This document shows positions 1 through 6,605 of a stretch of 7,056 bases of DNA, in pieces (position 1 is the stretch's first letter; each line of letters starts with the position of its first letter). Origin of the DNA: Clostridia bacterium (GTDB lineage: Bacteria > Bacillota_A > Clostridia > Oscillospirales > CAG-272); the NCBI GenBank assembly GCA_017652965.1, contig JAGBZZ010000219.1:1-7056 (forward strand). The letters are read 5' to 3'. The position numbers and the translations under genes are program-made. The notes beneath the pieces were generated by a model, which ran no database searches, was not told the DNA's origin, and worked only from the letters and a program-made list of their open reading frames with translations.

Positions 1-2
1 AC

Positions 3-977
3 AAGTCCTACGACCACAACTGGAAATCCCCCGAGAGCGTGATCGGCATCCTCTGCCGCACCCTTTCTGCCGACTCCAGCCTTCTTTTGAACGTCGGACC
101 GATGGCAAACGGTGCCCTCACCCCCGAGACCGAGGCCATCCTTACCGAGGTGGGCAAATGGACAAGCCGCAACAGCGAAGCGATCTACGGCGGGGTGGCA
201 GGCAACCCCTTCCCCACTCTCTTCCCCTGGGGCTATATGGGCACCAAGGGCAATTCGCTGTTCCTGTATCTGAAGGAGATCCCCGAGGAGCTTCGCCTCT
301 CCGGCCTTGGCGGCACGCCGACGGCAGTCACCCTGCTTGGCGCCGATGCCCCGACCGAGTTCACCTATCTTGACGGGTATCTCACCTTCCGTCCCACCGC
401 CACCGACCTGCCGATGCCGGTCTACCGCATCGATTTTGCCGCCCCGCCCGCGATCTCCTCCGAGCTTGCGATCGACCGTGCCCGTACCTCTCTTCCCGCC
501 GCGAAGGCCTCGATCGTCAGCCGGGAAGACCCGCACGGCGCGGCACGCCCCATCCTTTACGAGTACGACATCTACCGCTCTGACTATGCCAAGCACGGCC
601 TGGCCGTCAGCCGCCTGGAATGCACCCACTGCTGGCAATCCTCCGAGGATCTGCTTGTCTGGGATGCCGATTTTGCCGAGGTGGGCGACTATGAGGTCAG
701 CCTGATCTGTGCCCCCGGCATCTACGAAACAAGATGTGCCGCCCCCGAGACCGAGACCCCCTATGACCTCACGGTCGGCAAGGTCACAAAGCCCCTGCCG
801 ATCGGCGTGAAGGAAAGCTATCGCATCAGCGCGACCGGCGCCTTCAACGTCCGCCACGTGCGCGATGCGGGCGTCTATCACATCCCCGCCCCCGGCCGCT
901 ATCGCGTGATTCTGGAAAAGAAGGGGGACGAGATCGGTATCGGCATTGCCGAGGTGCGCTTTCTCAGAAAGGCGTAA
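3..977 (+). CDS. Alpha-L-fucosidase, GH29 family (5'-truncated by window edge)
   Basis: Predicted exo-glycosidase that removes alpha-L-fucose from glycans. The reading frame is open from base 3, so the true start and most of the catalytic barrel, including the nucleophile region, lie outside the window. The first GTG in frame, at 39, is an internal valine. The 324 visible residues open with the typical end of a GH29 barrel: a Ser-rich stretch, the strand LLLNVGP (residues 36-42), then a helix ending in NSEAIYG. A beta-sandwich domain follows (about residues 70-147, ending PVYRIDF). About 175 further residues look like another beta-rich module, perhaps carbohydrate-binding, which is an inference from alternating hydrophobic strands. 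No signal peptide can be judged. The gene ends in TAA about 20 bases before a strong hairpin terminator and converges with the minus-strand operon. The family call is firm; the substrate linkage and the identity of the last module are not. Confidence 0.87.
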   Translation, partial: KSYDHNWKSPESVIGILCRTLSADSSLLLNVGPMANGALTPETEAILTEVGKWTSRNSEAIYGGVAGNPFPTLFPWGYMGTKGNSLFLYLKEIPEELRLSGLGGTPTAVTLLGADAPTEFTYLDGYLTFRPTATDLPMPVYRIDFAAPPAISSELAIDRARTSLPAAKASIVSREDPHGAARPILYEYDIYRSDYAKHGLAVSRLECTHCWQSSEDLLVWDADFAEVGDYEVSLICAPGIYETRCAAPETETPYDLTVGKVTKPLPIGVKESYRISATGAFNVRHVRDAGVYHIPAPGRYRVILEKKGDEIGIGIAEVRFLRKA

Positions 978-995
978 GCCGCTCATCCCAAAAGC

Positions 996-1031
996 AAAGC
1001 CCTATCTGCCAATCGGCAGGTAGGGCTTTTT
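996..1031. terminator. Bidirectional-looking intrinsic terminator between convergent genes
   Basis: A 15-base-pair stem (996-1010 with 1015-1029) closes on the 4-base loop AATC, with one G-T wobble as the only imperfection. On the + strand it runs into a T-tract (1027-1031), ending the fucosidase transcript. Read on the minus strand the stem is followed by TTTGCTTTT-like sequence, so it can also end the operon whose last stop codon is at 1060. The rest of 978-1059 is AT-rich and holds no gene. Confidence 0.88.
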
Positions 1032-1059
1032 GTAAAGTTTTGTTATTGTTATTCAAAAA

Positions 1060-1881
1060 TCAGTCGGGAACCTCGGTGTCTTTCACACGGTCGACCCAAG
1101 CGCGCAGCCAGGCCTCGCTCTCAAGGCCTACCCCCATGACCGAGTTTGCCTCAAAGATCATCCCGTCGATCCGCCCCTGCCGCAAAAGCGAAAGGGCGTA
1201 TTCGCACTGGTACTCCATCAGGTCAAGCGATACCGGGTGGCGGGCGGGAAAATCGTACATATAGATGCCGAGCAGGATCTTCTTTTGGCGGTAGATCTCC
1301 TCGGCAGCCTCAAACCGCTCGGCAAGCCTTGGAAGCTCGGCCGATTGCCAGGTCCAGAAGGAGAAGCCGTCCACGTAGTCCATCATCCCGGGATAGGGGG
1401 TCTCGTGCCAATACCAGGTGACGTACAGATCCATCCTGCGCGGTGCTTTGTCTAGCCCCGCCCGGATGCCGCGCAGAAATTCAAGCGCACGCGCATCCCT
1501 ATCCGGCACTCCATGAAAGCGGGAGCTGAGGTCATCGAGAAATTCGCCCGCAATATTCGGGTATTTCTCGGCAAGCTTGCAGATAAAGGCCTCCTCGTTT
1601 CCGATGCGGAAGCCGCCGGAGCCCGTGCCGCCCCAAAGCACCCGCTTCATGCGGGAAAAGCTTTCGGCATAGCCAAGCGCCTCCTCGCTGAAGGGGGCGG
1701 GCTCGCCGTCGCAGTTGACCATCAGCATATTTTGGGCGTCGAGAAGCATAGCCCCCTCGGCAGGGGTAATACGGGAGCGCTGGCGGTAGGGAACCGAGCG
1801 GTTGTCGGCAGGCTTCAGCCAGATGTCGTCCTGGTGCGGCCGCACCCCGAACATCCAGAATTTATCCCTTGCAAATGCCAT
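1060..1881 (-). CDS. Uncharacterised TIM-barrel-like protein (glycosidase-like family of unknown function)
   Basis: A 273-residue protein with no signal peptide or membrane segment, so probably cytoplasmic. I recognise the layout of an uncharacterised family seen in Firmicutes and related bacteria: an N-terminal FWMFGV strand (residues 8-13), the segment SRITPAEGA (36-44), a central acidic motif GEFLDDL (112-118), a WYWHE strand end (156-160), FSFWTW (173-178), GIYMYDF (205-211) and RIDGMIF (237-243) before a C-terminal helix. Regularly spaced strands ending in Asp, Glu, His or Trp suggest a TIM-barrel with a sugar-like ligand; this is inference, and no reaction can be assigned. The ATG at 1881 is preferred because AGGAGG (1890-1895) sits 8 bases upstream; a GTG one codon earlier (1884) abuts the upstream stop and is also possible. 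It is second in an operon behind the acyltransferase and ends at the shared terminator, facing the fucosidase gene. Confidence 0.75.
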   Translation of the reverse strand: MAFARDKFWMFGVRPHQDDIWLKPADNRSVPYRQRSRITPAEGAMLLDAQNMLMVNCDGEPAPFSEEALGYAESFSRMKRVLWGGTGSGGFRIGNEEAFICKLAEKYPNIAGEFLDDLSSRFHGVPDRDARALEFLRGIRAGLDKAPRRMDLYVTWYWHETPYPGMMDYVDGFSFWTWQSAELPRLAERFEAAEEIYRQKKILLGIYMYDFPARHPVSLDLMEYQCEYALSLLRQGRIDGMIFEANSVMGVGLESEAWLRAWVDRVKDTEVPD

Positions 1882-1884
1882 CAC

Positions 1885-3174
1885 TTATTCCTCCTCCCAC
1901 GTGGGGATCTTAAAGGCAAAATCCTGCCAGCGGCCGCCGTTCTGCCGGTGGAGCTCCTCGGTTGCCAGGAAGAATTTCTCGACCGTGCGCGCCTTGGGAT
2001 AGAACTCCACAAACTCACCCTGGTAGAAGGTGTAGAAGCGGCTGACGTCGGTACACATCCCGTAGGTCGGCAGGGAGGCCGACGGAATAAAGAACGTAAA
2101 CGGCGCACCGTCCCGCGTGCCGCGGTAGGAAAGGCCTGTACGGTCAAGGGTCAGGGTGCCCTGCCCCACGATCTCGGAGGTGGCGCCCTTTTTTAAGAAG
2201 CGGTATTTTGGCAGCATACCGAGGCTGACCTCCTCGCTCAGGGAGAAGTCCTCGGCCGCTACCTCACTTGCCACCCGCTCTCGCTGCCAGCGGAACCACT
2301 CGGTCTGCGTCCGTGGGATCACGCACTCCTTGTCAAAGGGGACAAGCTGATAGGTGTCGGTAATGGTCGCGCCGTTGCCACAGGCGATACAGCGGATGCT
2401 GTTGCCCTCCCCCAGCATGGTATGCTCACGGTGGCAGCGGGGGCAGATAAAGAGCAGATCCTCCAGTCTCTTGGCGCCCTCGTCCCCGATGTCATAATGA
2501 TTGCCGGCCGTGAGATTCCACGCATAGTCGTCGTGATAGAGCGCCTCGTTAACGCGCGCCTCGACCTCCTCGGCCGTCATGGCATCCAGCTCCTCGGGGG
2601 TGAAGAGGCGGTCAAAGGTCACCTCTACCCTGCCGCGCCGATCCTTAAGGTTGTATTTGGGGCTTGTCAGATAGCCGCCCTTGATGATGGCATAAAAGAT
2701 CGGAATACGGTAGCGCTTCAGAAAGTGCCCCGTCCCCACGGCCACGGGCTGGTTTGCCCCCGAGATGGAGCTCATCCCCTCCGGGAAGATGCAGACCCTG
2801 CCCCCGGCCTTAATGATACGGTCCACACTGCGGATGGTGTGAAGGTCGGGCACAAAGTTCTTTTTGGGAATGACCTTAAGAAGCCCGAAGACCCCCTTAA
2901 GATGCGAGCGGTGAAATTCATTGTAGCCCGCCACGTAATTCATGCGGACAGGAAGCATCGGCACGCCGGTAAAGATATAATCAAGGCGGGAGGCATGGTT
3001 GGAAATAAGGATATACGGGCCACTTTCCCGCTTGATATCATAGCGGAACTCATAGCTTACACGGTATTTGCCAAATACAAAGGTACGCCACACCGCCCCA
3101 AGGAGCGAGTACATGATCCCCGGTCTTTGCGCACGGCGGCCGTGGATCTTCTTCTCTACTGTCACTTTCTCCAT
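1885..3174 (-). CDS. PlsC-type 1-acylglycerol-3-phosphate acyltransferase with C-terminal Zn-ribbon-like extension
   Basis: A 429-residue protein. Residues about 50-215 form a PlsC/LPLAT acyltransferase domain, with the HX4D catalytic motif NHASRLD (H60, D65) and the phosphate-binding motif FPEG (130-133, followed by MSS where TRS is usual). Known members acylate lysophosphatidic acid or similar lyso-lipids at the membrane. A short hydrophobic N-terminal stretch (about 21-36) may anchor it. The protein is much longer than a typical PlsC (about 200-260 residues): after the enzyme domain come two CxxC pairs (C244/C247 and C262/C265) that look like a zinc ribbon, and then about 160 residues of unrecognised, partly beta-rich sequence. 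The true acceptor is unknown. The ATG at 3174 follows GAGG at 7-base spacing and a strong promoter. It is first in an operon with the TIM-barrel-like gene. Confidence 0.85.
   Translation of the reverse strand: MEKVTVEKKIHGRRAQRPGIMYSLLGAVWRTFVFGKYRVSYEFRYDIKRESGPYILISNHASRLDYIFTGVPMLPVRMNYVAGYNEFHRSHLKGVFGLLKVIPKKNFVPDLHTIRSVDRIIKAGGRVCIFPEGMSSISGANQPVAVGTGHFLKRYRIPIFYAIIKGGYLTSPKYNLKDRRGRVEVTFDRLFTPEELDAMTAEEVEARVNEALYHDDYAWNLTAGNHYDIGDEGAKRLEDLLFICPRCHREHTMLGEGNSIRCIACGNGATITDTYQLVPFDKECVIPRTQTEWFRWQRERVASEVAAEDFSLSEEVSLGMLPKYRFLKKGATSEIVGQGTLTLDRTGLSYRGTRDGAPFTFFIPSASLPTYGMCTDVSRFYTFYQGEFVEFYPKARTVEKFFLATEELHRQNGGRWQDFAFKIPTWEEE
1890..1895 (-). promoter_or_regulatory. Ribosome binding site inside the end of the upstream gene
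   Basis: AGGAGG on the minus strand, 8 bases before the ATG at 1881. It lies within the last three glutamate codons (GAG GAG GAA) of the acyltransferase, whose stop TAA occupies 1887-1885. The C-terminal Glu-Glu-Glu therefore doubles as the Shine-Dalgarno site and ties translation of the two genes together. Confidence 0.8.
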
Positions 3175-3203
3175 TTTGTCACCTCACACAGTACATTTCG
3201 TTC

Positions 3204-3232
3204 ATTTTAGCATACGGTGCGAAAAATGTCAA
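3204..3232 (-). promoter_or_regulatory. Sigma-A promoter for the acyltransferase operon
   Basis: On the minus strand, a perfect -35 TTGACA (3232-3227), a 17-base spacer and a -10 TAAAAT (3209-3204) preceded by TGC, making an extended -10 (TATGCTAAAAT). Transcription should start near 3198, about 24 bases before the ATG at 3174, leaving a very short leader with no room for a riboswitch. Confidence 0.85.
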
Positions 3233-3260
3233 CCGCGCGCCCCACTTTTTCCCCTACTTC

Positions 3261-3290
3261 TTGACTTGTGGTAACCTAATATGCTAGAAT
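3261..3290 (+). promoter_or_regulatory. Sigma-A promoter for the kinase-hydrogenase-esterase operon
   Basis: The -35 TTGACT (3261-3266) and -10 TAGAAT (3285-3290) are separated by 18 bases, with TGC directly upstream of the -10 (extended -10, TATGCTAGAAT). Transcription should start near 3297, giving a leader of about 50 bases. A small palindrome GGTAACC (3270-3276) lies in the spacer and could be an operator, but this is weak evidence by itself. The promoter diverges from the minus-strand promoter, the two -35 boxes being 28 bases apart. Confidence 0.82.
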
Positions 3291-3335
3291 AAGAGGAGAA
3301 GCGACCGGCGCCCGCGTGCGCGCGATAGTATGAGA

Positions 3336-3341
3336 AGGAGG
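3336..3341 (+). promoter_or_regulatory. Ribosome binding site for the kinase gene
   Basis: AGGAGG, a perfect anti-Shine-Dalgarno match, 5 bases before the ATG at 3347. It fixes the start of the kinase and of the operon's first coding region. Confidence 0.85.
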
Positions 3342-3346
3342 ATCCT

Positions 3347-4099
3347 ATGCAAACCATCGAAGAGATAAACGCCCTTGCCAAGCGCCCCGGTAAGGTCATA
3401 TACCGGGACGGAGATCGCGTATATAAAGCCTTTGATGCCTCCTATTCCGCCTCCGCCGTTTTGAACGAAAGCCTGAACCAGGCGCGGATCGCCGAAACAG
3501 GCCTGCGCATCCCAAAGATCAAGGAGGTCACCGTGCAGGAGGGTGGATGTGCCATTGTGATGGAGTACATCGGCGGCACGACCCTGGAGCAGCTGATGGA
3601 GACCTTCCCCGAGCGGGAGGAGGAGTATCTTTCGCTCTTTGTGGAGCTGCAGCATCAGGTGCATGCCAAGCGCTCTCCCCTTCTGACCAAGTTCAAGGAT
3701 AAGATGACCGACAAGATCTTCAAATCCGACCTGGATGCCTCCACCCGGTATGACCTTGCCATGCGCTGGCGGGAAATGCCGGATCACAACAGTGTCCTGC
3801 ACTGTGACTTCAACCCCTCCAACGTGGTCATCACCCCGGAGGGCACGCCGTATATTCTGGACTGGTCGCATGCCAGCCAGGGGCATGCCTTAGCCGACGT
3901 GGCCAAGACCTACCTGATCTTTGACTTAGAGGGCAAGCGCACGCTTGCCGAGCGGTACCTGCGGCTTTTCTGCGAGCGCACAGGCACCGCGGCCGAGGAG
4001 GTACGCACCTGGATCCCCCTGATCGCGGCGGCACAGTTGATCAAGGGGAAGGAAGAAAACCGTGAAATTCTGATGAGTTATATCAATGCGGTGGAATGA
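3347..4099 (+). CDS. APH-fold phosphotransferase (aminoglycoside/choline kinase-like), substrate unknown
   Basis: A 250-residue protein of the APH superfamily, whose members transfer the ATP gamma-phosphate to a hydroxyl of a small molecule or occasionally a protein. Visible kinase parts: VYKAF with the likely ATP-binding lysine K27, a glutamate (E41) in the following helix, the hinge IVMEYIGG (70-77), the catalytic loop HCDFNPSN (H152, D154, N159) and the metal-binding ILDW (D172). Kinase motifs are complete, so it is probably active. It has no signal peptide or membrane segment. The length is slightly short for the family. The substrate cannot be read from sequence: choline, a sugar, an amino sugar or a protein are all possible, and drug resistance is not implied. 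It is first in the operon, with its stop overlapping the hydrogenase start (ATGATGA, 4096-4102), which implies translational coupling. Confidence 0.82.
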   Translation: MQTIEEINALAKRPGKVIYRDGDRVYKAFDASYSASAVLNESLNQARIAETGLRIPKIKEVTVQEGGCAIVMEYIGGTTLEQLMETFPEREEEYLSLFVELQHQVHAKRSPLLTKFKDKMTDKIFKSDLDASTRYDLAMRWREMPDHNSVLHCDFNPSNVVITPEGTPYILDWSHASQGHALADVAKTYLIFDLEGKRTLAERYLRLFCERTGTAAEEVRTWIPLIAAAQLIKGKEENREILMSYINAVE

Positions 4100-5526
4100 T
4101 GAATACGTTTGACAATAAGGTACAGGTACTGAAATTCAAGGTGCTGAGTGAGGTTGCCCGCCTTGCCTTCAGCAATACACTACTTGAGAATATCACCGAG
4201 ATCCCGAAAACCATTTCCCCCGGTAAGATCCCGACGATGCGCTGCTGTGTCTACAAGGAGCGCGCCATTCTCAGTGAGCGGGTACGCCTGGCGATCGGGG
4301 GAAACCGCTATAATAAAAAGGTCATCCAGGTTATCGATATCGCGTGTGACGACTGCCCGCGCGGCGGCTACGAGGTCACCTCTGTCTGCCGTGGCTGCCT
4401 TGCCCACCGATGCGCCGAGATCTGCCCTGTCGGGGCGATCACCTTTGGCAATGACCAGAAGGCTTATATCGACAAGACCAAGTGCATAGAATGCGGCAAG
4501 TGCGCCTCCACCTGCCCCTACAGTGCCATTATGAACTACAAGCGCCCGTGTGAGAGCAGCTGCAAGGTGCAGGCCATCACGATGGGGGAAAATAAGGAGG
4601 CGCGCATCGACTACGACAAGTGCATCGCATGTGGGGCGTGCGTTTCGCAGTGTCCCTTCGGCGCGATCACCGACCGCTCCTACATCCTGGACGTCATCGA
4701 CCTGATCAAAAGCTCGGAGGAGGGGCGGCGCTACCGTGTTTATGCCATGGTGGCACCCGCCATCGCCGCACAGCTTTCCACTGTCACGGTCGGCCAGGTG
4801 CTGGAGGCCATCCGCCTTCTCGGCTTTACCGACATCCGCGAGGTGGCCGAGGGCGCCGACCTTGTGGCGTGCGAGGAGGCCGAGGAGCTGGCAAGGCGCG
4901 GTTTTCTGACCTCCTCCTGCTGTCCTGCCTTTGTTTCCTATATTGAAAAATTCTTCCCCGCGCTTGCCGAGCACGTCTCACCGACGCTCTCCCCGATGGG
5001 GATGCTGGCCAAGCGCATCAAGGAGGCCGACCCCACCGCCAAGACCGTCTTTATCGGCCCCTGCACGGCCAAGAAGACCGAGTTTCAGCGTAAGGAGTAT
5101 GCCGGCCTTGTGGATAGCGTGATCACCTTTACCGAGCTACAGGCTCTGATAGCCGGCAAGGGCATTGACGTTGGGACCCTGCCCGAGTATCGGTTGGAGG
5201 ATGCCTCTGCCTTCGGGCGGCGGCTTGCCCGCACGGGCGGCCTTTCCGAGGCGATCTGCGAGGCGATACGCGAAAGCAGTGCCGACTTCCGCCCGGATCC
5301 CATCGTTTGCAGTGGTATTGAGGAGTGCAAGCCCGCCCTTATGCGGGCGGCCAAGGGCGTCCTGTCTGCCAACTTTATCGAGGGCATGGCCTGTCGCGGC
5401 GGATGCATCAACGGAGCGGGAAGCCTCAGCCACAGTGAGCGCAACCTGAAAAGAACCGAGGATTATGCAAAAGCCGCCGTCAAAAAAAGCCTGACAGGGC
5501 AAAAGAACAGTGAGGAAGAACCATGA
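4096..5526 (+). CDS. Monomeric [FeFe] hydrogenase, group B-like
   Basis: Predicted cytoplasmic enzyme that interconverts protons and H2 using electrons from ferredoxin. The 476 residues contain an N-terminal cysteine-rich electron-relay region (about 84-191) and an H-cluster domain (about 215-445). Ferredoxin motifs: C98/C101/C106/C110, C130/C133/C136/C140 and C176/C179/C182/C186, plus C84/C87 and C152/C156. H-cluster motifs: L1 TSSCCPAF (C276 ligand, C275 likely proton relay), L2 GPCTAKK (C323) and L3 EGMACRGGC (C433, C437). Gly instead of Met before PC in L2 and Phe instead of Trp after L1 resemble group B (CpIII-like) rather than group A enzymes. Equivalents of the CpI proton path (E261, E264, R268, S295) can be aligned by eye. 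Maturases HydE/F/G, needed for the H-cluster, are not in the window. Starts at 4096 and 4099 are both possible; GGTGG at 4090-4094 fits 4099 slightly better. The stop overlaps the esterase start. Confidence 0.9.
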   Translation: MMNTFDNKVQVLKFKVLSEVARLAFSNTLLENITEIPKTISPGKIPTMRCCVYKERAILSERVRLAIGGNRYNKKVIQVIDIACDDCPRGGYEVTSVCRGCLAHRCAEICPVGAITFGNDQKAYIDKTKCIECGKCASTCPYSAIMNYKRPCESSCKVQAITMGENKEARIDYDKCIACGACVSQCPFGAITDRSYILDVIDLIKSSEEGRRYRVYAMVAPAIAAQLSTVTVGQVLEAIRLLGFTDIREVAEGADLVACEEAEELARRGFLTSSCCPAFVSYIEKFFPALAEHVSPTLSPMGMLAKRIKEADPTAKTVFIGPCTAKKTEFQRKEYAGLVDSVITFTELQALIAGKGIDVGTLPEYRLEDASAFGRRLARTGGLSEAICEAIRESSADFRPDPIVCSGIEECKPALMRAAKGVLSANFIEGMACRGGCINGAGSLSHSERNLKRTEDYAKAAVKKSLTGQKNSEEEP

Positions 5527-6578
5527 GTACTGCTATCAACATCGCAGAGATCGACCCGAATTTTGACGTAAAGACCTCCTTTGGCCGAGAGGACGTGGTG
5601 CTGTACAACTGCCGCACCGCCCCCTTTTCGGTACACGGGGTGACCTTTGAAAACGGATACTTCCGCCGTATGCCCGAGGAGGTGGCCAAGACCGTCAGCC
5701 CCGGGGTTTTGAACCTGCACAGCCATACGGCAGGCGGGCGGGTGCGCTTTCGCACCGACAGTCCCTTTGTGGCCATTGATGCGCGCATCGGGCGCGGCTT
5801 TATGGCGCACTTCGCCCTGACCGGCTCGGCAGGGTTTGACCTGTACGCCGACGGGCTTTACTACAAGACCTTTGTCCCGGGTACAGACTCCACCAATCGC
5901 TATCAGCTGATCATCAACCTGCCCGACAGCCGCATGCGGGATATTATGATCGATTTCCCGCTCTATAGCCGCATCGGGGAGCTGTTCATCGGGCTTTCCA
6001 CGACCGCAAAGGTTGCCCCTCCCACCCCCTACCGCCATACCGTGCCTGCCGTTTTTTACGGCTCGTCCATCACCCAGGGCGGGTGCGCCTCGCGCCCCGG
6101 CACCTGCTACCAGGCGATCCTTTCGCGCGAGCTGGATCTTGACTACGTGAACCTCGGCTTCTCGGGCAATGCGAAGGGTGAGCCCGAGATGGCCGAATAT
6201 CTCGCCTCTCTGCCTGCCTCGATCTTCTTTCTGGATTACGACCACAACGCCCCGACAGTCGAGCATCTTGCCGCCACGCATGAGCCGCTGTTTCTCGCCT
6301 TCCGCCGTACCCACCCCGATACCCCCGTCATTATGATGACCCGCCCGAAGGCGATCCTCTCCGAGGAGGAGAAGGCGCGGCGTGCCGTGGTGGAAGCGAC
6401 CTACAAAAACGCGCTTGCAGCCGGGGATAAGAAGGTTTACTTTATCGACGGTGCCGCCCTGACCGCCCTTTCGGGCAACGAGGGGACGGTTGACAGCTGT
6501 CACCCGACAGACTTTGGCTTTGCCTCGATGGCGCGGGCGCTTCTTGCCCTGATCAAGGCCGAGGGGCTTCTCGTTTAA
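5523..6578 (+). CDS. SGNH/GDSL-type esterase with N-terminal GxDLY domain
   Basis: A 351-residue two-domain hydrolase. The N-terminal part (about 20-165) is a beta-rich domain containing the signature GFDLY (104-108) of the GxDLY module that precedes some SGNH esterases. The C-terminal part (about 172-351) has the SGNH blocks: GSSITQG (nucleophile S182), NLGFSGN (oxyanion-hole Gly and Asn, N216), DYDHN (N242) and DSCH (D324, H327), so the catalytic triad is complete. Relatives remove acyl, often acetyl, groups from carbohydrates; this substrate is an inference. No signal peptide is seen, implying an intracellular enzyme acting on imported or self-made sugars. The start ATG overlaps the hydrogenase stop (ATGA), with GAGGAAG at 5512-5518 as ribosome site. 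Unlike its upstream neighbours it has no evident link to hydrogen metabolism. It is followed after 27 bases by another hydrolase gene. Confidence 0.87.
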   Translation: MSTAINIAEIDPNFDVKTSFGREDVVLYNCRTAPFSVHGVTFENGYFRRMPEEVAKTVSPGVLNLHSHTAGGRVRFRTDSPFVAIDARIGRGFMAHFALTGSAGFDLYADGLYYKTFVPGTDSTNRYQLIINLPDSRMRDIMIDFPLYSRIGELFIGLSTTAKVAPPTPYRHTVPAVFYGSSITQGGCASRPGTCYQAILSRELDLDYVNLGFSGNAKGEPEMAEYLASLPASIFFLDYDHNAPTVEHLAATHEPLFLAFRRTHPDTPVIMMTRPKAILSEEEKARRAVVEATYKNALAAGDKKVYFIDGAALTALSGNEGTVDSCHPTDFGFASMARALLALIKAEGLLV

Positions 6579-6605
6579 AAAGCCTATAAAAGGAGACCGT
6601 ACAAA

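Noticed and set aside
1513..2196. A 227-codon plus-strand open frame spanning both minus-strand genes
   Set aside because: It crosses the junction of two well-supported genes and lacks any recognisable domain or a convincing ribosome site.
2422..3210. A 262-codon open frame on the plus strand, antisense to the acyltransferase
   Set aside because: It overlaps a gene with clear HX4D and FPEG motifs, runs through the minus-strand promoter and has no family signature.
3330..3368. Possible 12-codon leader peptide (ATG at 3330, TAA at 3366-3368) overlapping the kinase start
   Set aside because: No ribosome site precedes it, and its own codons are the kinase's AGGAGG site, so translation is unlikely.
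3347..4099. Antibiotic-resistance aminoglycoside phosphotransferase
   Set aside because: Only the generic APH kinase fold is visible; operon context points to metabolism, and nothing indicates drug modification.
4180..4974. A 264-codon minus-strand open frame inside the hydrogenase
   Set aside because: The opposite strand carries unmistakable ferredoxin and H-cluster motifs; this frame is a GC-driven shadow.
4096..5526. Subunit of an electron-bifurcating multimeric hydrogenase
   Set aside because: No flavin/NADH-binding HydB-like or HydC-like genes lie next to it, and its architecture is that of a stand-alone enzyme.
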